The notes beneath the pieces are model-generated. The model saw only the letters and a list, made by a program, of their open reading frames with translations. It was not told the origin of the DNA and searched no databases. 64,000 nucleotides of DNA from CAZCZZ01 sp964503335. GTDB lineage: Bacteria > Verrucomicrobiota > Kiritimatiellia > CAIVKH01. Made by a program: the position numbers and the translations under genes. Positions 34,675 to 43,658 of the stretch are shown here, piece by piece (the stretch's first letter is position 1; each line of letters opens with the position of its first letter). The DNA lies in assembly GCA_964503335.1 (NCBI GenBank), contig CAZCZZ010000008.1, forward strand, positions 26,882 through 90,881, given 5' to 3'.

Positions 34675-35415
34675 ATGGAAACGAACGTCGTGAGCGATCA
34701 GGGGAGACCCGTGGACCACGCCGCATTACTCCGTCAGTATTTCGCTCAGCGACGCAGCCGCGCCGCGAGTTTTGTCGGCTTCCCTTTCGTCACTATCTCC
34801 CGCCAAGCCGGTGCCGGCGGCCATACGCTGGCCCGCGAGATCATCCGCGAAATCCAACACACCATGCCGGAAGACGTCTCCACGGGATGGGAAGTCTTTG
34901 ATCACAAGCTCTGCGTCATGCTGGCCCAGGACCCGGAACTCAATGTTTCGTTCAATGGCCTCCTCGCCGAACAGTACCGCACGGAAGTCACACAATTCGT
35001 CTACGAGCTGATTGCCGGTGAAACACGGCAGTACAATACCTACAAGAAGCTCTTCGAAATCATCCGCGGCCTCGCGACCGTAGGGAAAGTCGTCATAGTC
35101 GGCCGCGGCGGCAATTTCCTCACGAAACGCATGCCCCTCGGCGTCCGCATACGACTCGTTGCCAGTCCAGAAACCCGCACCCAGAACATGATGCAGTTGC
35201 TCGATATCAACAAAGAGAAGGCGATGGCCCAAATGAAGGAACAGGATCGTGATCGCAGCCACATGATCCGCGACTTCTTCGGCAAGGATATCGAGGATCC
35301 CCTCGGCTATGACTGTGTCATTAACGCGGACGCCGTGAGTATGCAGGACGCCGCCGCCCTCGTCGCCCACATGGTCAAAACCAAGTGGGACCGCTACGCC
35401 AAACGACATGTTTGA
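34675..35415 (+). CDS. Cytidylate-kinase-like nucleotide kinase (Cytidylate_kin2)
   Basis: The 246-residue protein has a P-loop variant SRQAGAGGHTLAREI near residue 43, the IVGRGGNFL motif, and a lid region with Arg-rich MKEQDRDRSHMIRDFFG. These are features of the cytidylate-kinase-like family PF13189. The authentic substrate of this family is not settled; NMP phosphorylation is likely. GGAGGA precedes the ATG. Single gene between the atp operon (divergent) and a repeat. Confidence 0.85.
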   Translation: METNVVSDQGRPVDHAALLRQYFAQRRSRAASFVGFPFVTISRQAGAGGHTLAREIIREIQHTMPEDVSTGWEVFDHKLCVMLAQDPELNVSFNGLLAEQYRTEVTQFVYELIAGETRQYNTYKKLFEIIRGLATVGKVVIVGRGGNFLTKRMPLGVRIRLVASPETRTQNMMQLLDINKEKAMAQMKEQDRDRSHMIRDFFGKDIEDPLGYDCVINADAVSMQDAAALVAHMVKTKWDRYAKRHV

Positions 35416-35433
35416 GACTGATGAGACGGAGTT

Positions 35434-35531
35434 TTAACCACGAATGGACACGAATTAACACGAATGGAGGAGCTGATCTCCTCAGGGCTTACCTCTTAAA
35501 TTCGTGTGTATTCCCGTCCATTCGTGGTTAA
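35434..35531. repeat. Inverted repeat (AACCACGAATGGACACGAAT family)
   Basis: The left arm TTAACCACGAATGGACACG... and right arm ...CGTCCATTCGTGGTTAA are inverted over about 30 bases each, with a central AGGAGCTGATCTCCT-like hairpin. The arms consist of ten-base words (CACGAATGGA, CACGAATTAA, CACGAATGGA). This family is widely scattered in PVC and related genomes, to my knowledge without a known function. Confidence 0.85.
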
Positions 35532-35668
35532 ACAATCTCTTCTCACTTCTTTTACTACTTATACCGCAACCGCTTACAATGCAGTTGTGCCACATTTGCG
35601 ATATTGAGAAAATATCCTCTTAACCCGATTGGATTCGTGGGTATGTACTTCCCTGAGGTCGGTTGTAC

Positions 35669-38600
35669 ATGGGAAACCTTCGAATTGTCTGTATCGGGTT
35701 GATCTTGCTGGCGGCGGGAGTTCCCGCTCGCGCCCAGATGGGTTCTGCGCCATTCGTTCAGGACCCGCTGGCGGATGGACTGATCACCTTCGAGGCGGAG
35801 AACTACCACTCGATGATTGTGACGAATGGACGGTCGTGGGTGCCGGTCACGAATGGCAACTTCTCGGGCGGGTTGGCCATGCAGGTCCTGCCGAACACGG
35901 GTGCCAATTTCAATGTGCTCTTCGGCCTCACCGCGCCGCGACTGGATTACCGGATCCAGTTCAATCGCACCGGTCCGCATGTCATTACGATTCGGGGTGT
36001 GGGGATCACGGGAAGCGATGACTCGGTTCATGCCGGCTTCGACAACGCCTATGTCAGCACGAGCGATCGCATCTATGGGTTCGACGGCACACCGCGCTGG
36101 TCGGCGTCGACACTGGATGGTCCGATCGCCATCGTGAATGTTCCCTCCGTCGGCGAGCACACAGTGAATGTGTGGATGCGCGAGGACGGGTTCATCATCG
36201 ACAAGATATCCGTCAGCGCGAACACGAATTTCCTGCCGCAAGGACTTGGGCCGCCCGAAAGCGACCACGTCGGTTCGACCGGGACCTCGTCGGCCGACCC
36301 CATGTCCACCTTCATCACCTCCATGGTGATGACCAATGGCGCGCTGCAGGTCGGCTTCACGCCGGTGCCCGACGCCGATACCTACTCGGCTGGCGTCGGG
36401 AGCAACACGACGCAACTTGCGGACGGCGCATGGGCCAATGGCTACGCTCTCACGCTTCCGCTGGACAACGAGGCCGGAAAATTCGTCGCCGTGAAAGCGA
36501 CGCCTGTCGATTCAAACTATGTTGCCGCGGTCAACGCGCTGAATCGCCTTGCGTACGGTCCAACGCCGGACGAGCTCCTTCGCGTGGCCGCAGGTCCCGG
36601 CGCGATCGGCGCGGCGGCCTTCGTCGCGGAGCAGATCTCGCCGGAACTGCTGACGGAGACGGCGGATGCCGATCCGCAGATCACCACGCTTGCGAACGAG
36701 ATCGAATCGATCGCGGCCGACATCACCGACTTGCAGGCGTGGCATCTCTTGCGCGCGGTGAAGGCGAAGCGCCAGTTGCTTGAGACGCTGATGCAGTTCA
36801 CCGACAACCATTTCACGACGTACTACTGGAAGTCGCGCTGGACCATCGATGCGTGGGGCCCGACCTGGGACGAGGCGGGCTACATCGCGGCGGAGCTTGA
36901 ATACCGCGAGTTGGAGAAGTGGCGCCAGGTGCTGCTGGATCCCAACGGGACCTTCTACGACCTGTTGAAGATCAGCGCCGAAAGCCCTGCGATGCTGATC
37001 TACCTCGACTCCATCACGAGCGTCCTCGGCGCGCCAAATGAGAACTACTCGCGCGAGATCATGGAGCTCTTCTGCATGGGCGTGGACAACGGATACGACC
37101 AGAGCGACATCGTGGCGATGGCCCCGGCGTGGACGGGCTGGACTGTCAAGCGCGTCCAACCGATTGACGCCTCCAATCCGCATGCGACGGTGAACACCAA
37201 CTCCGCCGTGCTTCTGCCGCGCGCTTCAGCCGGTTGGTCGTATCGGAAGGGAACGTCCGAGCCCCCCGTGGGCTGGCAGAATCCGGGCTTTGTGGAAGGC
37301 GCGGAATGGCTCACCGGCCAGGCCGGCATCGGCTACGCGGACGGTGACGACAACACGATCCTCGCCGACATGTCGAACGGCTACACGACGGTCTATTTCC
37401 GGAAGCCGTTTGTGGTGAGCAATCTCGCCGAAGTGGCGACGCTCAACCTGAAGATGTTCATCGATGACGGCGCCGTGGTGTATCTCAACGGCACCGAAAT
37501 TGTCCGATCGCGGGCGCCTTCGGGAAACCTAACGTTCACTAACCGAGCAACCTCGTCATCGCCTGAGCCCACGGCGTGGTTGAACATGACGACGACCGGC
37601 GCGGTGTCGCTGCTGCAGCAAGGCACAAACATCCTGGCGATCCACGGCTTGAACCAGTCGATCCGCAACACCGACTTCTCGATGGACGCGGAAATCCTTG
37701 CGCCGCCGGTTTGGAGCTTCGTGTTCGATCCGGCGACGCACGAGACGACCAACAAGACGATTTTCGCCGGCAAGAAGATCCACGCGCGCTTCGGGCCGCC
37801 GTACGCTGGCCAGCCCTATCAGCTCGTGCTGCCGGTTCGCACGGGCACGAACGGAATCCAGGACGGGTATGACATCGTCGCGCACCTCGCCAACCTGCCG
37901 TACACGCAGGAGTACATCAGCATGAAACTGTGCCGGCTCTTCGTGAGCGAGGAATTCGAGAAAGGCGGCTACTACAACCAGACCAAACTCACGCCCGAGG
38001 AACAGCTCATCAAGGATTGCATGACGGCTTGGGACACGCCGGGGCCGGACGGACGGAAGGGGAATATCCGCGCGGTGCTCGGCACCATCTTCGACTCGGA
38101 CCTCTTCCGCTCGCGCTCGGCGCTGCGGCAGAAAGTGAAGACGCCGATGGAGTACACCGTCAGCGCGATCCGGTCGCTGCGCGCCGATATCGGTGGCGGA
38201 ACCTTCACGGCCTCGACGGACGGGTACGATCTCATTGATGCCATGTGGTACGCGGGCATGGAACTCTTCGCCCGCGAGTTCCCCGACGGCTGGCCGGAGA
38301 ATGGACGCAGCTGGATAGATACTGGGACGATCAATGAACGACTCCGCTTCGTGGAGAACTTCCTGATGCAGCCGAGCGACCCGTTGAAGGCTGTCGATTA
38401 CGAGAGCTGGGGAGTGCACAACATCAGCGACCCCGTGGCGCTCCTCATGAACCGGCTCTCCGGCGCCCAGTGGACCGACCCCGTCGCGGTCACGCAATAC
38501 TTCCTCGGCATCATCCTGCCGGCGGAAGGGTGGGGCAACCTCGATACCGATCTCGACGAGTGCGTGAACCTGCTCAACTCGGATGACACGGGGACGCCGG

Positions 38601-38707
38601 GCACGTCACCTTTCAACGCGCTCACGCCGGGAACGCCCGCTTACGATTTGCGCGTGCGATCGTTGGTAGGATTCCTGCTCTCTAATCCGAAGTTCCACGA
38701 GCAATGA
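35669..38707 (+). CDS. Secreted DUF1800 protein with inserted carbohydrate-binding-like domains
   Basis: The protein is about 1012 residues. A signal peptide (IGLILLAAGVPARAQ) is followed by a CBM6-like sandwich (about 30-180, FEAENYHSM). The DUF1800 core begins near 290 (ALNRLAYGPTPDELL, METLMQFTDNHFTTYYWKSRW) and is interrupted at about 510-680 by a galactose-binding-like domain (YFRKPF, DDGAVVYLNGTEIVRS). It resumes with KTIFAGKKIHARFG to the C terminus. The ATG at 35669 with GAGG upstream is taken over TTG at 35663. A DUF1501 gene follows 10 bases later; the two families occur as a pair. Role in surface polymer or export unknown. Confidence 0.85.
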   Translation: MGNLRIVCIGLILLAAGVPARAQMGSAPFVQDPLADGLITFEAENYHSMIVTNGRSWVPVTNGNFSGGLAMQVLPNTGANFNVLFGLTAPRLDYRIQFNRTGPHVITIRGVGITGSDDSVHAGFDNAYVSTSDRIYGFDGTPRWSASTLDGPIAIVNVPSVGEHTVNVWMREDGFIIDKISVSANTNFLPQGLGPPESDHVGSTGTSSADPMSTFITSMVMTNGALQVGFTPVPDADTYSAGVGSNTTQLADGAWANGYALTLPLDNEAGKFVAVKATPVDSNYVAAVNALNRLAYGPTPDELLRVAAGPGAIGAAAFVAEQISPELLTETADADPQITTLANEIESIAADITDLQAWHLLRAVKAKRQLLETLMQFTDNHFTTYYWKSRWTIDAWGPTWDEAGYIAAELEYRELEKWRQVLLDPNGTFYDLLKISAESPAMLIYLDSITSVLGAPNENYSREIMELFCMGVDNGYDQSDIVAMAPAWTGWTVKRVQPIDASNPHATVNTNSAVLLPRASAGWSYRKGTSEPPVGWQNPGFVEGAEWLTGQAGIGYADGDDNTILADMSNGYTTVYFRKPFVVSNLAEVATLNLKMFIDDGAVVYLNGTEIVRSRAPSGNLTFTNRATSSSPEPTAWLNMTTTGAVSLLQQGTNILAIHGLNQSIRNTDFSMDAEILAPPVWSFVFDPATHETTNKTIFAGKKIHARFGPPYAGQPYQLVLPVRTGTNGIQDGYDIVAHLANLPYTQEYISMKLCRLFVSEEFEKGGYYNQTKLTPEEQLIKDCMTAWDTPGPDGRKGNIRAVLGTIFDSDLFRSRSALRQKVKTPMEYTVSAIRSLRADIGGGTFTASTDGYDLIDAMWYAGMELFAREFPDGWPENGRSWIDTGTINERLRFVENFLMQPSDPLKAVDYESWGVHNISDPVALLMNRLSGAQWTDPVAVTQYFLGIILPAEGWGNLDTDLDECVNLLNSDDTGTPGTSPFNALTPGTPAYDLRVRSLVGFLLSNPKFHEQ

Positions 38708-38717
38708 GGACGTCACC

Positions 38718-40226
38718 ATGCACCTTGTAACACGTCGATCGTTCATGAAGCGGAGCCTCGCGGGCGCCATCGGCACCGCGCTCGGCTCGATGCTCAACGT
38801 GCCCGGCTTCCTGCGCAGCGCGATGGCCGACGGCGTCGTGTCGTGGAACGGCAACAAGATGCTCTTCATCTTCCTTCGCGGTGGCAACGATGCGCTGAAC
38901 ACACTCATCCCCACGGGCGATACCGCCTACAGCGCATCGTTGCGTCCCACCTTGTACATTCCCGGACCGTCAGACCCCCTGACAACCGGAGGCCAGGCTC
39001 CGCTAAACCCGGAGCCTGGCCGCGCAATCGACCTCGGCAACGGGTTCGCGACGATGCATCCGTCGCTTCGCGACGCCATTCCGGTCTACAACGCGGGCGA
39101 GCTCGCCATCATTCATCGCGTGGGCTACCCCAACCAGTCCCGCTCGCATTTCGACTCGCAGCGCTACTGGGAAACCGGCCTTCCGCTCGACGATTCGGAA
39201 CAGGACGGCATGCTGTATCGCGCGATCATCGAGACCGGGCTCCATGAAACGCAGCTCCTGCCCGCCGTCTCCATGCAGAGCACGATGCCGCAGATTATCC
39301 GTGGCGAGATTCCGTTCGCGAACATCGTCGATCCCGCGCGCTACGACCTGCTCGGCGTCTATGCATCGGCCCGCCAGAAACACATCGACTACATCGCGAA
39401 GATCCACGGCATCCCGTATCCTGCAAAGAACAACCGCGACCTCATGTTCCCGACCGGCAAGCGCTTCGTGAACTCGATCAACCAGATCGTCGGCATCGAC
39501 TTCGACAACAACGGCCGCGACTCGAACAACAACAAGATTCTCGGTTCGCCGTTCCTCGACGATGACGTGAACCTCACACACCTGTTCCCGATCGATCCCG
39601 AGAGCGATGACAAGGGGTTCAACGACTGGAGCGCCTACAGCTTCTTCAGGAGCCTGAAGTACTCTGCCCAAGTCCTCGCTGGAACGGACTCGGTGATCTC
39701 CGGCCTCGAACTCGACGGCTTCGACACGCACAACGACCAGGGCGCCCTGACCGGCGGGCACGCCGCGCGCATGGAGTGGATCGGCTGGGCGATGTATGCG
39801 CTGAAGAAGTACCTCTCGCACCCCAGCGTGAATCTCTGGGACAAGATGAGCGTCGTCACGATGTCGGAATTCGGCCGCACGTCCGAGGAGAACGGCTCGT
39901 TCGGCACCGACCACGCCGAAGCCGGCGTCATGTTCGTTGCCGGCGGTTCCATCAACGGCGGCGTGAAGCAATGCGACCCGAACAGCGCCGTGACCCCATG
40001 GGAAGTCGGCGACCCCGGCACGATGTTCAACGCCAACGGCCGCTACCTGCAGCGCAGCGTCGATTATCGCTCCGTCATAGGCGAACTCATCCGCGACCAC
40101 CTCGGCGCCTCGCAAGCCCAACTCGACAAAATCATCCCCGGCTACTCCAACTCCAGCGAGTTCCTCCTCAGCGGCGGCACCTCCATCGACGGCGTCTCCA
40201 TCGCCGGCGAACTCGGCCTCGTCTGA
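38718..40226 (+). CDS. DUF1501 family exported protein (Tat signal)
   Basis: The 502-residue protein has a Tat-type start (TRRSFMKRSLAGAIGTALGS) and the DUF1501 fold related to alkaline phosphatase/sulfatase. Motifs are IFLRGGNDALNTLIP, IHRVGYPNQSRSHFDSQRYWETG, GFDTHNDQGAL and TMSEFGRTSEENGSFGTDH. The conserved Gly-Asp-Asn and His-Phe positions are present, suggesting a metal-dependent site. It is translated together with the DUF1800 gene and probably works with it in the periplasm or at the surface. Confidence 0.9.
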   Translation: MHLVTRRSFMKRSLAGAIGTALGSMLNVPGFLRSAMADGVVSWNGNKMLFIFLRGGNDALNTLIPTGDTAYSASLRPTLYIPGPSDPLTTGGQAPLNPEPGRAIDLGNGFATMHPSLRDAIPVYNAGELAIIHRVGYPNQSRSHFDSQRYWETGLPLDDSEQDGMLYRAIIETGLHETQLLPAVSMQSTMPQIIRGEIPFANIVDPARYDLLGVYASARQKHIDYIAKIHGIPYPAKNNRDLMFPTGKRFVNSINQIVGIDFDNNGRDSNNNKILGSPFLDDDVNLTHLFPIDPESDDKGFNDWSAYSFFRSLKYSAQVLAGTDSVISGLELDGFDTHNDQGALTGGHAARMEWIGWAMYALKKYLSHPSVNLWDKMSVVTMSEFGRTSEENGSFGTDHAEAGVMFVAGGSINGGVKQCDPNSAVTPWEVGDPGTMFNANGRYLQRSVDYRSVIGELIRDHLGASQAQLDKIIPGYSNSSEFLLSGGTSIDGVSIAGELGLV

Positions 40227-40342
40227 TTCAATTCACCGCCGAGGCGCGGAGTGCGCAGAGAAGTTCCTGAAATCATTCAAGTCTTTGCCTTGCTTACCCG
40301 GCTATCGCGGGCAGACTGCCACATCATGCGGAGCATCTACTT

Positions 40343-41635
40343 GTGATCCCACAGCCGGAACCCTGGGAAAATACGAAATGGCCTCGTGTTGTCATCGTGG
40401 GCGCGGGATTCGGCGGACTTGCGGCGGCGCGGGCGTTGCGTGATGCGCCGGTTCGCGTCGTCTTGATCGATCGCTCGAACCATTTTCTGTTTCAGCCGTT
40501 GCTTTATCAGGTTGCCACGGCGGATCTCGCGCCGGCGGAAATTGCGACACCGATTCGCTATCTCCTGCGCGATCAGCCGAATGCCCTCGTGGCGATTGCC
40601 GAGATCACGGAGGTGGATGAGGCGGAGAAGCTGGTGAAGGTGAATTATCTCGATCGCGTGAACTCACCGTTTCACTACGACTACCTGGTCCTCGCCACCG
40701 GCGCGCGCCACAGCTATTTCGGTCGCGATGAATTTGCGCCGTTTGCCCCGGGCCTCAAAACCCTGGGCGATGCGACGGCGGTGCGGAATCATGTGCTGCG
40801 CGCTTTTGAGCGAGCGGAGTTGGAACCGAGTCCGTCACGGCACAAGGAACTGCTGACGTTCGTCATCGTAGGTGGCGGACCGACCGGCGTGGAAATGGCG
40901 GGTGCGCTGGCGGAACTTCGTCGCTTTACGCTCAGGTCCGATTTCCGGCGTATCGATCCCGAGACCGCGCGTGTCATCCTGATTCAATCGGGACCGCGCA
41001 TCCTGCCGTCCTTCCCCGAATCTCTCGCGGCGAAAGCACGGGCACGACTCGAACGCCTCGGTGTGGAAGTCCGCTGCGGACCGCGCGTGGAGACGGTGGA
41101 CGCCGAGGGGGTGATCGTCGGCGGCGAGCGAATCGCGTCCCACACCGTGCTTTGGGCGGCAGGTGTGCAACCCTCGCCAGCTGCGCGCTGGTTGGCTGCG
41201 CCGGCCGACAAGGCTGGTCGTGTCATCATAGCGCCGGATTGCAGCGTCCCGGGGCGACCGGAAGTTTTCGTAATCGGAGATACGGCCTCGCTCGAGCAGG
41301 ACGGCCAGCCCCTTCCGGGCGTCGCGCAGGTTGCGCTACAGCAGGGCAAGTACGTCGCAAAAGTCATTCGCAGTCGCGTGGAGGGGCGCCCGGCGCCGAG
41401 ACCTTTCAGGTACCGCGACCGGGGCAGCCTGGCCATCGTCGGCCGCAATTTCGCCGTACTCCATCTTGGACGACTGCGCATGAGCGGTTATCTGGCTTTC
41501 TGCGTCTGGGCCCTGATCCACGTGATGTACCTGGCCGCCGGCTCCAACCGCTTCCGCGTCGTCGCGCAATGGATCTGGTCCTACTTCACCCGGCAGCGCG
41601 GGTCGCGACTGATTCTTGACGGACGAACAGGGTAG
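40343..41635 (+). CDS. ndh: Type II NADH:quinone oxidoreductase (NDH-2)
   Basis: The 430-residue flavoprotein has an FAD-binding GxGxxG at VVIVGAGFGGLAAA (residues 16-29), FLFQPLLYQVA, the NADH-binding VIVGGGPTGVEMAG near 175, and VFVIGDTAS near 310. The C-terminal amphipathic or membrane helix (LAFCVWALIHVMYLAAGS) fits the membrane-bound NDH-2 fold. It oxidises NADH without pumping protons. The start is GTG; a half repeat of the GCCGAGGCGCGGAG type lies upstream at 40236-40262. Confidence 0.93.
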   Translation: MIPQPEPWENTKWPRVVIVGAGFGGLAAARALRDAPVRVVLIDRSNHFLFQPLLYQVATADLAPAEIATPIRYLLRDQPNALVAIAEITEVDEAEKLVKVNYLDRVNSPFHYDYLVLATGARHSYFGRDEFAPFAPGLKTLGDATAVRNHVLRAFERAELEPSPSRHKELLTFVIVGGGPTGVEMAGALAELRRFTLRSDFRRIDPETARVILIQSGPRILPSFPESLAAKARARLERLGVEVRCGPRVETVDAEGVIVGGERIASHTVLWAAGVQPSPAARWLAAPADKAGRVIIAPDCSVPGRPEVFVIGDTASLEQDGQPLPGVAQVALQQGKYVAKVIRSRVEGRPAPRPFRYRDRGSLAIVGRNFAVLHLGRLRMSGYLAFCVWALIHVMYLAAGSNRFRVVAQWIWSYFTRQRGSRLILDGRTG

Positions 41636-41637
41636 AC

Positions 41638-42294
41638 TCAGTCCTTCGTCGCGGGCGCCTTTTCGCTGTCCCGTAGTTGTTGTCGGAGTTGCTCCAGCTT
41701 TGCGTGGTAGTCGGTGGGGTCGCCAAAGGGGAGGAAGTCAGCGTGGCGGTGATGTTGGCCTTTGGCTGTCAGGGCGTGGCGGATGGGACAGAAGTAGAGC
41801 TCGGTGCGCGACGCCACTTCGCGGACGTAGGCGATAAGGCCGTTGAAGTATGCGCAGTAGTCGCAGTTGATGCGCTCGATCAGGTTCAAGTAGCGCAGCC
41901 TGTGCCGGTCGAGCACGATGTAGTCACTCCTCTTGACCTTCGGAATGCGGTACACGGGGAAACACACCCACTGATAGAAGCTCGTGAAGAGATCGAGCAG
42001 CACCGCTGGGATCATCATGGAGTAGACCACCGGCGACACCAGCAGGGACGGGATCGAGGATTCCATGAGGAACCGGTGAATGCTCACCTTGAGGGCGCGG
42101 TGCCGCTTTAGCACCTCTTTCTCGAAGATGACCTTCCGGTTCTTGACCGAATACAGAAGCTCGCTTTCCTTCTGCTTCAGTTGCCTGACAACCGACTCTT
42201 CCAGTTGCCGGATTTCTTCCAGCAACACCTGCAGGTTTATTTCCACACAAGCTCCCGTCGTTGTTGGACTGTGTTCCTCATGGCCCATATTCAC
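41638..42294 (-). CDS. Conserved membrane-associated protein of unknown function
   Basis: The 218-residue protein has an N-terminal coiled coil (about 20-60), two hydrophobic segments (about 75-110, SLLVSPVVYSMMIPAVLLDLFTSFYQ), and a conserved block IPKVKRSDYIVLDRHRLRYLN...NCDYCAYFNGLIAYVREVASRTE...CPIRHA with three Cys. This block occurs in many Proteobacteria and other phyla without assigned function. Cys and His could bind metal. It is convergent with ndh, its end lying two bases from the ndh stop. Confidence 0.8.
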   Translation of the reverse strand: MNMGHEEHSPTTTGACVEINLQVLLEEIRQLEESVVRQLKQKESELLYSVKNRKVIFEKEVLKRHRALKVSIHRFLMESSIPSLLVSPVVYSMMIPAVLLDLFTSFYQWVCFPVYRIPKVKRSDYIVLDRHRLRYLNLIERINCDYCAYFNGLIAYVREVASRTELYFCPIRHALTAKGQHHRHADFLPFGDPTDYHAKLEQLRQQLRDSEKAPATKD

Positions 42295-42441
42295 AAGGGA
42301 TTACGTGCTTGCAGAAGAGGGGGGGCGCGGCGGGTTAAGCAATCTTAAGCATGTTCACATAGCACGCGCGACGGATCCGGACAGAATCAAGGCATGAGAT
42401 GGCTTTGGCGTATTCGAAACGGCGAAGAAAGGGCGATTGTC

Positions 42442-43503
42442 ATGAGAAACTATGGATGGCTGGTTGCGACTATGTTGATCGTATGTTCCGCCTCTGCGGA
42501 TCGGCGAGATGACCGGGATTTCGACGGAGATGGGAAGTGCGACATCACAGTCTACAATGCGGCTTCGGGAAACTGGTACGTGCTGGGCAGTAGCGGCTCT
42601 CAGGAGATCCAGAACTGGGGATGGAGCGCAGCCGAACCGGTGCCCGGGGATTACGACGGCGATGACACGGCTGACCACGCCGTCTATCACTCGTCCAGTG
42701 GTAACTGGTACATCGACGAGAGCGACGATGACGATCAACGCATCGTGCAGTGGGGATGGGGTGAGGCCGATCCCGTTCCTGGTGACTATGATGGCGACGG
42801 GACAAATGACATTGCCGTATATCACCCCGCCAGTGGCAACTGGTACATCCACTACAGCAGCGGTTCGAACCGGGTTCAGAACTGGGGCTGGAGCGATGCA
42901 GAGCCGCAACCGAACGACTACGACGGAGACGGCAAGACAGACATTGCCGTCTATAACGCGGCGAGCGGCAACTGGTATGTGATCAACAGCAGCAATGGCT
43001 CGCCGCGAATTCAGAATTGGGGCTGGTACGCGGCTCGTGCCGTCTCCGACGACTACGATGGCGACGGTCGAGCGGATCTGTGCGTCTATCATCCCGATTC
43101 TGGAAACTGGTATGTTGCGAACAGCAGTAACGGCAGCACACGAATTCAAAACTGGGGCTTCAAGCAGGCTCAGCCGGTCCCGGGATACTACGATGACGAT
43201 AGCCGGTGCGACATCGGGGTATATCACCCCGAAGCTGGCGCGTGGTACATCATCAATAGCAGCAACGGTAGCACGCGGGTGGAGCATTGGGGGTGGAGTG
43301 AAGCCGAGCCCATGGACGGAATCTGCGAGAGCGATGACGACGGATACTCGAGTTCGTACGACCACGAATACCACCACGACTACGATGACGATTATTACGA
43401 GGGAGACGAACACGGCCACAGTGATGACGACGACCAGCCCGACGATCACGGCGGCGACGACAGCGGCCCGGATGATTCATCGCATCCCGACGATCACACT
43501 TAA
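42442..43503 (+). CDS. Secreted VCBS/FG-GAP-like repeat protein with His/Asp-rich tail
   Basis: The protein is about 353 residues with a signal peptide ending SASA. Six tandem repeats follow, roughly 47-49 residues each. Each has a Ca-binding-like loop (DYDGDGKTDIAVY and variants), then SGNWYV and QNWGW. These resemble integrin-like FG-GAP/VCBS propeller blades. The last 50 residues are almost only Asp, His, Tyr, Gly and Ser (HHDYDDDYYEGDEHGHSDDDD), a likely metal-binding tail. The start at 42442 has AAAGGG upstream. Function unknown; surface adhesion or metal sequestration are possible. Confidence 0.8.
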   Translation: MRNYGWLVATMLIVCSASADRRDDRDFDGDGKCDITVYNAASGNWYVLGSSGSQEIQNWGWSAAEPVPGDYDGDDTADHAVYHSSSGNWYIDESDDDDQRIVQWGWGEADPVPGDYDGDGTNDIAVYHPASGNWYIHYSSGSNRVQNWGWSDAEPQPNDYDGDGKTDIAVYNAASGNWYVINSSNGSPRIQNWGWYAARAVSDDYDGDGRADLCVYHPDSGNWYVANSSNGSTRIQNWGFKQAQPVPGYYDDDSRCDIGVYHPEAGAWYIINSSNGSTRVEHWGWSEAEPMDGICESDDDGYSSSYDHEYHHDYDDDYYEGDEHGHSDDDDQPDDHGGDDSGPDDSSHPDDHT

Positions 43504-43525
43504 GAAGTGCAAGATTCACCGGTAT

Positions 43526-43553
43526 GGAGGCGGGACTGCACAGTCCCGCCTCC
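43526..43553 (+). terminator. GC-rich hairpin after the FG-GAP-like gene
   Basis: GGAGGCGGGACTG at 43526-43538 pairs with CAGTCCCGCCTCC at 43541-43553 with a two-base loop. No T-run follows, so termination is probably completed by the hairpin at 43573. Confidence 0.55.
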
Positions 43554-43572
43554 GTCAGCTGGATGACTGTAG

Positions 43573-43597
43573 AAGCCGACCAATGGTCGGCTTTTTT
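43573..43597 (+). terminator. Rho-independent terminator
   Basis: AAGCCGACC-AAT-GGTCGGCTT is followed by TTTTTT, a textbook intrinsic terminator, after the FG-GAP-like gene and before the MFS gene. Confidence 0.9.
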
Positions 43598-43658
43598 CAT
43601 TCGTTCGATGTGATGCATTCAACTAGCCTTTGAACAGTTCCGCTCCCGGAGCCATCAC

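Noticed and set aside
42480..43320. DNA repeat array resembling CRISPR in the FG-GAP-like gene
   Set aside because: The period (about 140-150 bases) is in frame and codes for protein blades; there are no short identical repeats with unique spacers.
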